This document shows, one piece after another, positions 7,731-14,509 of a DNA stretch of 64,000 nt. The stretch is from Acidobacteriota bacterium (GTDB lineage: Bacteria; Acidobacteriota; Blastocatellia; Pyrinomonadales; Pyrinomonadaceae), in the NCBI GenBank assembly GCA_019639175.1, contig JAHBSK010000004.1:186001-250000 (forward strand), read 5' to 3'. Positions within the stretch are counted from its first letter, which is position 1, and each line of letters begins with the position of its first letter. Under the pieces are notes generated by a model. The model searched no databases. It saw only the letters and a list, made by a program, of their open reading frames with translations, and had not been told where the DNA came from. A program made the translations under genes and the position numbers.

Positions 7731-8729
7731 TTATTCAGTTGTTGTCCATTTGTTCCAGATGGCTTTTGTCACTGCTGCGATGGTGGCGTTGCGGGTGTCC
7801 TGGTCATCGGGCGAATCGGCCAGCAGCACGGTCAGGATCAGGTGATTGCCGTTCGGCAGAGTTATTATTGCGGCGTCGTTGGTGGCGGCAGTTATGCCGT
7901 TGCGTGTGCCGGATGAGCCTGTTTTGTGGGCAACGACGGTTCCTTCGGGGACACCGGCCTTTATTCTGGCGGCGGGATTTTCCGTCTCGGTCATGTATTT
8001 GATCAGGAGTTCGGCACTCTGCCTGGATATATCAGCAGACGGAGCATTCTCTCCGCCGCTTCTTCCGCTCGCTGCATCAAAAAGGATATTGAGAAGCGCT
8101 GACACAGCTTCCGGCGACGCCCAGTTTGCCGCCTGCCTCTCAGAATTATCGGAAAACTCCTTGTGAGTATATTTGACCTCCATTTCGACAATTCCAAGAT
8201 CGTCGATGTATTTCTGCACACCTGCGGCGTTACCCGCAACACGCTGCAAAACATCCGCCGCTGTGCCGTCGCTAACAGAAACCGCCGCCTTGATAAGTTC
8301 ATCGACGGTCATCTCGGTGCCTTCGGGATTTTTGTCCTTTATGGGCGAGTGCATGGAATCCGGAACAAGTTCGCTTTTTTCTATCTTTATCTTGTCGTCC
8401 AGCTTTAGTTTGCCGTCATCGACCATTTTCAGAACGGCCATGGCAATAGGCACCTTGACGACGCTCTGCATCGCAAAACGCTCGTTCTGCCTGATGCCGA
8501 CGACCTGTCCGGTCTCAACTATCGCCGCATGAACACCTATGCGTCCCTTCCCTTTCTCTGCCGCTTCGCGGATATGGCGGCCAAGTACCGCGTCGGGTGT
8601 CGGGCCTGTTTCCGGTTTTGACGGAGAAATGTTTGAAGATGTGTTCCCGGCATTTTCCGAAGTTTCCTGAGTTCCGCCGCAGCCAAGCATCAACGCAAAT
8701 GCCACAAAAATAAATAAAGCCTTTTTCAT
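7731..8729 (-). CDS. Class A beta-lactamase-fold lipoprotein (serine hydrolase family)
   Basis: The lipoprotein signal ends at MLGC (Cys17), followed by a Ser/Asn-rich linker and a class A beta-lactamase-like domain (about 55-332). The Ser-x-x-Lys motif is SVVK (about 89-92) in the usual context MQSVVKVPIAMAVL. KTG is present in AHKTGSSGT. Two class A hallmarks are altered: the SDN loop reads SDG, and the omega-loop glutamate before NW.SP appears to be histidine in YTHKEF. Family members hydrolyse beta-lactams through an acyl-enzyme; without the glutamate, deacylation may be slow. It could be a lactamase, a sensor-like or D,D-peptidase-related protein. A TTG lies 9 nt upstream, but the ATG at 8729 is favoured. 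Confidence 0.82.
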   Translation of the reverse strand: MKKALFIFVAFALMLGCGGTQETSENAGNTSSNISPSKPETGPTPDAVLGRHIREAAEKGKGRIGVHAAIVETGQVVGIRQNERFAMQSVVKVPIAMAVLKMVDDGKLKLDDKIKIEKSELVPDSMHSPIKDKNPEGTEMTVDELIKAAVSVSDGTAADVLQRVAGNAAGVQKYIDDLGIVEMEVKYTHKEFSDNSERQAANWASPEAVSALLNILFDAASGRSGGENAPSADISRQSAELLIKYMTETENPAARIKAGVPEGTVVAHKTGSSGTRNGITAATNDAAIITLPNGNHLILTVLLADSPDDQDTRNATIAAVTKAIWNKWTTTE

Positions 8730-8754
8730 TTGTTCCAATATCTCCGTTAAAACA

Positions 8755-9759
8755 TCAGGCCACGCCGACAGGCAGCGAATACACCGTGTCGCGCGTCGAT
8801 ACGATCATCTCACCGTCAGGACCGAAGCAAAGCCCGACAACGCCCTGTCCCGAAACTATCCATTCCGCATTGCCGTCGCCGCCCAGCTTGAATATCCCGC
8901 GACGCCCCTTGTGGCTTGCCGCCACATAAAGATCGCCTTCCGGCCCGAACGCCAGGCCCTGCGGACGGCCAAATCCGCGAAAATGTATCTCCGCTCTGCC
9001 GTCGCTGTCGATCACCCAGATCACATCGCTACTCGTCATTCCCGGAGCGGTCACATAAAGCCGTCCGTCCGGGCCGAACGCCAGATGATACGCCGCAACC
9101 GATGGTTCGATAACGGCAAATGTTTCCGCCGATCCAAACTCGTCAATGCGATAGATGCGGCCCGTTCTGTCTCCGGCAAAAAGAAAACCGTCAGTGTCAA
9201 AAACGATGCCGGTCACAATTCCCAATCCGCCCGCGAAAAAAAATGCCTCCTCGCCGCGTTCGATAATATATATCTCGCCCGCCGCCCGGTTTGATACGAA
9301 CATCTTCCCTTCCGGCGAAAAGGCGATGCCGGTCGGGTTCATCACCGAAACGGGCAGTTCGTCAACGTATCCGTCCTTTTCAATGCGGTAAAGCGTATTT
9401 GGAAGCTGCTGTCCTCGCGACCCCGAACGCGTCACGATCACAGCACCGTCGCTTGGGTCTATCGCCGGATTTGCGACGTTGTGCATTCCCGTTGCTATCG
9501 CCGTGCCTGCGATCACCTCGCTGTGCGGAGCTTTTCTGCCTTCGGAAATGATGTCAACCGTGCAGGTTCCTTCGGGGCCGGAAGGCATCACCGCCATCAG
9601 CCGCTTTGCCGAAGCCGCTGTCAGAACGGTGCGGACACCGCCGATCTCCAACAGATCACGCCCGCGACGCGGGTCAAAATGCTCCACTGAAACCTCGACG
9701 GTTCCTCCGGCCAGCGCAAAACGGGGCCATATCAATTTGTTATTGTCTTCGTCCATCAT
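8755..9759 (-). CDS. IPT/TIG-like plus NHL-type beta-propeller protein
   Basis: This protein of about 334 residues has no signal peptide. The first 90 residues resemble an IPT/TIG (immunoglobulin-like) domain (WPRFALAGGTVEVSVEHFDP). The rest is a six-bladed SMP-30/NHL-like propeller with recurring GIAFSPEGKMFVSN, HLAFGPDGRLYVTA and GLAFGPEGDLYVAA strands. Such propellers bind ligands or proteins, and some are lactonases; the metal ligands of gluconolactonases are not obvious here, so I do not assign a reaction. It lies 25 nt upstream of the beta-lactamase-like gene on the same strand, so the two probably form an operon. An additional ATG is in frame at 9756. Confidence 0.8.
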   Translation of the reverse strand: MMDEDNNKLIWPRFALAGGTVEVSVEHFDPRRGRDLLEIGGVRTVLTAASAKRLMAVMPSGPEGTCTVDIISEGRKAPHSEVIAGTAIATGMHNVANPAIDPSDGAVIVTRSGSRGQQLPNTLYRIEKDGYVDELPVSVMNPTGIAFSPEGKMFVSNRAAGEIYIIERGEEAFFFAGGLGIVTGIVFDTDGFLFAGDRTGRIYRIDEFGSAETFAVIEPSVAAYHLAFGPDGRLYVTAPGMTSSDVIWVIDSDGRAEIHFRGFGRPQGLAFGPEGDLYVAASHKGRRGIFKLGGDGNAEWIVSGQGVVGLCFGPDGEMIVSTRDTVYSLPVGVA

Positions 9760-9898
9760 CAAGCAGCGGTGAAAAATCTAATTCTACGACCATACGGCAA
9801 AAGTGTCGAATATGATCCGTAATGCGGATTTTTTTGTGCCGTCCCGGATAAACTCGAATAAAGCATTAGGGAAGTGATATGGATGTTGTTCTTCTTTG

Positions 9899-10077
9899 CG
9901 ATCTCTTTGCGGCTTTGTGACTTTGTGGCTGTTCGATTTGAGATACTGCCGCGAAGACGCAAAGACGCTAAGCTGCACAAAGTTTTCTCTTAGCGGTTCT
10001 TTGCGACTATGTGACTTTGTGGCTGTTCTATTGAAATTTTACCGCTAAGACGCGAAGGCACTAAGTTACACAAAGAA
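9899..10077. repeat. Two tandem copies of a 'tttgcgactttgtgg...ccgcgaagacgcaaag' repeat
   Basis: Copy 1 spans about 9899-9982 and copy 2 about 9993-10077. Both read ctttgcg-ctttgtgactttgtggctgtt, then a short spacer, then taccgc(t)aagacgc-aag...cactaagt-cacaaag. The two halves of each copy are roughly complementary, so each can fold into a long hairpin. Short sequences of this style recur in intergenic DNA of many unrelated bacteria. Confidence 0.75.
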
Positions 10078-10129
10078 AGAAATAAGAAAAACGTCTATCG
10101 CGTGATTCGGGATGAAAGTGAAAAAAAGA

Positions 10130-10158
10130 TTGACGTTTTCAGGGCAAGAGCGTTAAAC
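10130..10158 (+). promoter_or_regulatory. Candidate sigma-70 promoter for pilT
   Basis: TTGACG (10130-10135) is followed after 17 nt by TTAAAC (10153-10158). It lies 138 nt before the pilT start codon. Confidence 0.4.
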
Positions 10159-10296
10159 TTAGTTGAAACAGTTTTACGCTGTTTGCAGACACATTTCACA
10201 CAGACCGTACCCGGAAACACCGGGAAAATTCAAAAACAGCAAATGAGCGGCCGTTAAAAGGCTCGCACGCCGATCAGGCTTTTGCTTTCCGTAACT

Positions 10297-11454
10297 ATGC
10301 ATACACGAATCGATGACCTTTTGCGCATGGCAATGAGCTTTGGTGCCTCCGACCTGCATCTGAGAGCGGGTTCGGTGCCGGTCATTCGTGTAAACGGCGA
10401 GCTAAGCCCGCTTTCGGGCGCCGGAAAACTGACGCAGGAAGAAACGCTGGAAATGGCTTTTTCGATGATGTCAAACCGGCAAAAACAGCATTTTCGCGAT
10501 GCTTTTGAGGTTGACATCGGTTACGGTGTTGCCGGATTGGGCAGATTTCGCGTGAATATCTTTCAGCAGCGAAACTCCATCGGCATTGTCGCCCGCGTCA
10601 TCGCAGACACCGTCAAAAATTTTGCCGAACTCGGCCTTCCGCCGATCCTCAACGCGGTCTCCGACGAACTTCGCGGCCTGATATTGGTCACGGGAACGAC
10701 CGGTTCGGGCAAATCCACCACGCTTTCGGCGATAGTCGATCATATAAACGACACGCGCAACTGTCACGTTGTGACGATCGAGGACCCGATAGAATTTCTG
10801 CACCGCGACAAGCGTTCTTTCATAACCCAGCGTGAGGTTGATGTTGACACAAGAAGCTTTGCCGAGGCGTTGCGTGGTTCGCTGCGTCAGGATCCGGATG
10901 TGATCCTCGTCGGCGAAATGCGCGACCTTGAAACGATAGAAACGGCCCTCGTTGCCGCCGAAACGGGCCATCTTGTGCTTTCCACGCTGCACACGCTGGA
11001 CGCACAGGAAACCCTGACAAGGATCATCTCGGCATTTCCGCCTTATCAGCAAAAATCCATCAGAATACAGCTTGCAGGGCTGCTGCGATCAGTTATTTCG
11101 CAGCGTTTGATGAAGTCGGCGGACGGCAAGGCACGTGTTCCGGCGGTCGAGGTGCTGATCTCGACACCGCTTATCCGTGATTACATATTGCACGAGGAAA
11201 AGACCGCGTCGATACGCGACGCCATCTCGGCCGGAACGTCGCAATACGGTATGCAGACGTTCGACCAGTCATTGTTCTATCTGTATTCATCTGGCCTGAT
11301 AAGCCTTGAGGAAGCTCTTCGCGGTTCGACGAACCCCGACGAATTCAGGCTCCGGCTGGCGGGCATTCAAAACACGACCGCCATCGCAAAAGAGCAGATG
11401 GAAAAGAACAGCGGCGTTGTCACCACGCTTGAAAATCTGTTCACGAGAACTTAG
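10297..11454 (+). CDS. pilT: Type IV pilus retraction ATPase PilT
   Basis: PilT is the hexameric cytoplasmic ATPase that depolymerises type IV pili for twitching motility. The 385-residue protein has the N-terminal PAS-like domain, Walker A GTTGSGKST (about 133-141), the Asp box, Walker B with DPDVILVGEMRD, and the His box GHLVLSTLHT. The C-terminal arm is longer than in Pseudomonas PilT. The in-frame TTG at 10282 lacks a Shine-Dalgarno sequence; the ATG at 10297 gives the conserved N-terminus MHTRIDDLLRMAMSFGASDLHL. No other pilus genes are in the window. Confidence 0.95.
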   Translation: MHTRIDDLLRMAMSFGASDLHLRAGSVPVIRVNGELSPLSGAGKLTQEETLEMAFSMMSNRQKQHFRDAFEVDIGYGVAGLGRFRVNIFQQRNSIGIVARVIADTVKNFAELGLPPILNAVSDELRGLILVTGTTGSGKSTTLSAIVDHINDTRNCHVVTIEDPIEFLHRDKRSFITQREVDVDTRSFAEALRGSLRQDPDVILVGEMRDLETIETALVAAETGHLVLSTLHTLDAQETLTRIISAFPPYQQKSIRIQLAGLLRSVISQRLMKSADGKARVPAVEVLISTPLIRDYILHEEKTASIRDAISAGTSQYGMQTFDQSLFYLYSSGLISLEEALRGSTNPDEFRLRLAGIQNTTAIAKEQMEKNSGVVTTLENLFTRT

Positions 11455-11908
11455 GGCCGAACGGCAAAAATGATCAGCGGCCCCCGCAGGAGTTTTTCCG
11501 ACGCGGGGCTTTCCGCTTTTTGCGGGCGTCTTGCAACGCGAAAAAGGCCAATATCGGCGGTGTTGCCGTTTGATCACGTCATCCTGACCGAAAGAAGGCG
11601 GAAAGCGTCCGCAAATGTGATAAAACAAACGGTTTTCGGCGTGTAAGTCTTGACATTACGGGCGTATGACGTGTAAATTTTAGTTTTATCCGGTGAAGTG
11701 AGCAGGCAGAACGGCTGTGACAAAGCTAGTGTATTTTTTGAGGCGGTTAAACCTTCCTCATGCTTTCAGCCAGGCCGCCCGCTCAGTATCCAACACCTTT
11801 TCCGGCTAAAATAAAAAAGATCGGCCATCTTCCCGACGGCAGTTGCCGTTCGGTTCTGCGGTCGATCATTCGAATCAAATAATAACTTAGGAAAACGGCG
11901 CACACTTA
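11455..11908 (+). other. Long leader region of rpsA
   Basis: No gene is supported. After pilT there is a possible weak terminator (CCCCGC...GCGGGG, 11478-11508), then a good promoter (11650-11679). That leaves a leader of over 200 nt before rpsA, containing a near-perfect stem CCGACGGCA/TGCCGTTCGG around 11835-11855. S1 synthesis is feedback-controlled through the leader in Proteobacteria; whether this leader does the same is unknown. Confidence 0.5.
11650..11679 (+). promoter_or_regulatory. Candidate sigma-70 promoter for rpsA
   Basis: A consensus TTGACA (11650-11655) is followed after 18 nt by TAAATT (11674-11679). No other box of this quality lies between pilT and rpsA. Confidence 0.55.
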
Positions 11909-14002
11909 ATGACAACAGAGGTTAACAACGAGACCGAAGAAACGAAAACCGGCGTTACTTCGGACTCAAAGCAAAACGAACAGAATGACGTGAATACGTC
12001 ACCGGTACAGTCGGCTGCGGAATCAGCACCATCTGAAGACACGCAAAGCTCGGGCGAGATCGACTTTGGAGCGATCCTTGAACAGTTCGAACAGGAACAG
12101 ACCGTGTATCATGCGGGCGAACTGGTCGAAGGCAAGGTCGTAGGCGTCTCTGACAGAGGCGTACTTGTGGATTTTGGCTACAAGAGCGAAGGCGTGATCC
12201 CGGCTGAAGAATTTCCCGGCAATCTTGAAGATCAGGTCACTGTGGGCGACACCATCGAGGCCATCATCAAGACCATCCATTCGGGCGATGCCCCGCCTCT
12301 GCTGTCGCGGTCGGACGCGCTTAGCCGCAAGGTATGGAATGACATCGAGGCCGCTTATAACAGCGAGGCCGCGATCGTCGGCAAAATAGTTGACAAGACA
12401 AAAGGCGGCCTGAAAGTTGACATCAACGGTGTCGAGGCCTTCCTTCCCGGATCGCAGATCGATTCGCGGCCGATACGAAGCCTTGATACATACATCGGAC
12501 AGGACATCGAGGCCAGGATCATCAAGTTCAGCCGCCGGCGGAACAATATTGTCCTTTCCAGAAAGATCATCACGGACGTGGAGATCAACGCTCAGAAAGC
12601 CGAGACCATGTCACGGCTGGATGTCGGCTACGTTGTGGAAGGAACCGTAAAGAACCTGACCGAATACGGAGCATTCGTCGATCTCGGCGGAATAGACGGC
12701 CTGCTGCACGTCACGGATATGTCGTGGGGCCGCATCCAGAACCCGGGCGAACTTTTCAAACCGGGCGACACGGTTCAGGTCAAGGTATTAAAGCTGGACC
12801 GCGACAAGGAAAAGATCTCGCTTGGTTACAAACAGCTTCAGCCCGATCCGTGGTCAACGGTCGTCGAAGTTTACGATGTCGGATCGCATATCAAGGGCAA
12901 GGTGTCGTCGGTCACTGATTATGGCATCTTTGTTGAGCTTGAACCCGGCGTCGAAGGCCTTGTGCACGTTTCTGAGATAAGCTGGTCAAAACGCTCGACC
13001 AGTCCGAAAAAACTGTTTCATCGCGGTGAGGATGTGGATGTTCAGGTCCTCGGCGTCGATACCGAGGAAAAACGCATCAGCCTCGGCATGAAGCAGCTAC
13101 AGGACAATCCGTGGGACACCGTCGCCGCACGCTTTCCTGTCGGATCGAAGATCAGGGGCAAGATCAGAAACCTTACCGATTTCGGAGCCTTTGTTGAGAT
13201 CGAGGACGGCATTGACGGCCTTGTCCACGTCTCTGACATCACATGGGCAAAGAAACTGAAGCATCCCAAGGAACTGCTCAAGAAAGATCAGGAGGTCGAA
13301 GCGATAATCACGCATATCGACACCAACGGACAAAGGCTTTCGCTTTCGATGAAAGACCTGACCCCGAGCGCCTGGGAAAGCTTTATCGCCACCCACAAAC
13401 CGGGTGACACGGTTCGCGGAAAGGTTTCGCGGTTCACCAGCTTTGGCGTTTTCGTGGAACTCGGCGAGGGCCTTGAAGGGCTTTGCCATATTTCGGAACT
13501 TGCGGAAGAAAGGGTTGAGAAACCCGATGATGTGGTCCAGATCGGTCAGGAGATGGACTTCAAGATACTGAGGATAGAGAATGAAGACCAGAAGATCGGC
13601 CTTTCATTCAGGGCGGTCGGAAAGGATGACGAACCGATCATTGACACGCGTCAGTACACAAGCGTGGCTAAGGGCGGCATGGCGTCTCTGGGAGAACTTG
13701 CGAACCTGAAATTCAGCAGCATGACCTCCGAAGAGGCCCAGCCTGAGGAACCGGAAAAGGAAGAACCTGCGGAAGCAAAGGCCGAAGAGCCGGAAGCCGC
13801 CGTTGAGGAAACCGAAGAAGCTCCTGCTGTTGAGGAAGCCGCTGAGGAAACCGAAGAAGCTCCTGCTGTTGAAGAAGCCGCTGAGGCCGAAGCACCTGCT
13901 GAGGAACCGGCAGCCGAGGCTGTCACGGAAGAAGCTGCTGAGGCTTTAGACGAAACGGCTCCTGAAGCAGCAGAGGAAGAATCGGAACAGACGTCTGCCT
14001 GA
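11909..14002 (+). CDS. rpsA: 30S ribosomal protein S1 with acidic tail
   Basis: S1 binds mRNA on the 30S subunit and helps initiation. Six S1/OB domains are visible, starting near residues 70, 150, 235, 325, 410 and 495; domains 3-6 have the classic G.V..-DYGIFVEL..GVEGLVHVSE pattern. A disordered acidic N-terminal extension (about 1-60) precedes them. After the last domain comes an unusual tail of about 95 residues, almost all Glu, Ala and Pro, with the unit EETEEAPAVEEA repeated twice (DNA repeat about 13803-13888). E. coli S1 has 557 residues, so this protein is about 140 longer, mainly in the two tails. The Shine-Dalgarno is weak, as is common for rpsA. Confidence 0.94.
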   Translation: MTTEVNNETEETKTGVTSDSKQNEQNDVNTSPVQSAAESAPSEDTQSSGEIDFGAILEQFEQEQTVYHAGELVEGKVVGVSDRGVLVDFGYKSEGVIPAEEFPGNLEDQVTVGDTIEAIIKTIHSGDAPPLLSRSDALSRKVWNDIEAAYNSEAAIVGKIVDKTKGGLKVDINGVEAFLPGSQIDSRPIRSLDTYIGQDIEARIIKFSRRRNNIVLSRKIITDVEINAQKAETMSRLDVGYVVEGTVKNLTEYGAFVDLGGIDGLLHVTDMSWGRIQNPGELFKPGDTVQVKVLKLDRDKEKISLGYKQLQPDPWSTVVEVYDVGSHIKGKVSSVTDYGIFVELEPGVEGLVHVSEISWSKRSTSPKKLFHRGEDVDVQVLGVDTEEKRISLGMKQLQDNPWDTVAARFPVGSKIRGKIRNLTDFGAFVEIEDGIDGLVHVSDITWAKKLKHPKELLKKDQEVEAIITHIDTNGQRLSLSMKDLTPSAWESFIATHKPGDTVRGKVSRFTSFGVFVELGEGLEGLCHISELAEERVEKPDDVVQIGQEMDFKILRIENEDQKIGLSFRAVGKDDEPIIDTRQYTSVAKGGMASLGELANLKFSSMTSEEAQPEEPEKEEPAEAKAEEPEAAVEETEEAPAVEEAAEETEEAPAVEEAAEAEAPAEEPAAEAVTEEAAEALDETAPEAAEEESEQTSA

Positions 14003-14039
14003 CATTTCCGGTCGCATTTTTACGGGAGAAACGTGAAAA

Positions 14040-14315
14040 ATGACAAAAGCTGATCTGGTTGAAAAGGTCGCCGCCGAAGCGGACATGACCAAAAAGGACG
14101 CAGAACAACTGGTTGAGATAGTTCTGGAGAGCATAGTTGATTCGCTCAACGCCGGTGAGAAGATAGAACTGCGCGGGTTTGGAAGTTTTCGGGTGCGTGA
14201 AAGAAATTCCCGAAAAGGACGCAATCCTAAAACAGGAGAAGCGGTCGATATTCCGGCCAAACGCGTTGCCTACTTCAAACCCGGAAAGGAGCTTAAGGAA
14301 CTCATTAACGCCTAA
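14040..14315 (+). CDS. hup: HU/IHF-family DNA-binding protein
   Basis: This 91-residue nucleoid protein binds and bends DNA as a dimer. The start MTKADLVEKVA, the core GFGSFRVRERNSRKGRNPKTGE with the DNA-gripping beta arm, and the PAKRVAYFKPGKELK end are all canonical. It follows rpsA by 37 nt and ends at a strong terminator, so rpsA and this gene probably form one transcript. The sequence alone does not separate HU from IHF. Confidence 0.95.
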   Translation: MTKADLVEKVAAEADMTKKDAEQLVEIVLESIVDSLNAGEKIELRGFGSFRVRERNSRKGRNPKTGEAVDIPAKRVAYFKPGKELKELINA

Positions 14316-14339
14316 GCCAAAACATAAAACATAAAAGGA

Positions 14340-14371
14340 AGCGAGCCGAATTACAGCGGCTCGCTTTTTTC
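14340..14371 (+). terminator. Rho-independent terminator of the rpsA-HU operon
   Basis: A perfect 7-bp stem GCGAGCC (14341-14347) and GGCTCGC (14358-14364), with a 10-nt loop, is followed by six T residues. Confidence 0.92.
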
Positions 14372-14397
14372 GTTTATCGAAAATATGATCTTTTGAA

Positions 14398-14481
14398 TCT
14401 TTTTTGCACACTCCCTAACGGTCGTGTTTCCGCCTATGATCTTTTTTGCACACTCCCTAACGGTCGTGTTTCCGCCTTTGA
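14398..14481. repeat. 42-bp direct tandem repeat (two units)
   Basis: Units 14398-14439 and 14440-14481 differ at one position (gcctatga versus gcctttga). They lie between the HU terminator and the end of pgpH, in the convergent gap. No coding role is evident. Confidence 0.9.
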
Positions 14482-14509
14482 ACTCAAGATCCTAAAAGGC
14501 CCTTCAATG

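Larger units (their letters stand above)
9760..10296. other. Divergent intergenic region with tandem repeat and pilT promoter
   Basis: No gene is supported here. The stretch holds two tandem copies of an imperfectly palindromic repeat (9899-10077) and then a candidate sigma-70 promoter for pilT. Confidence 0.6.
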
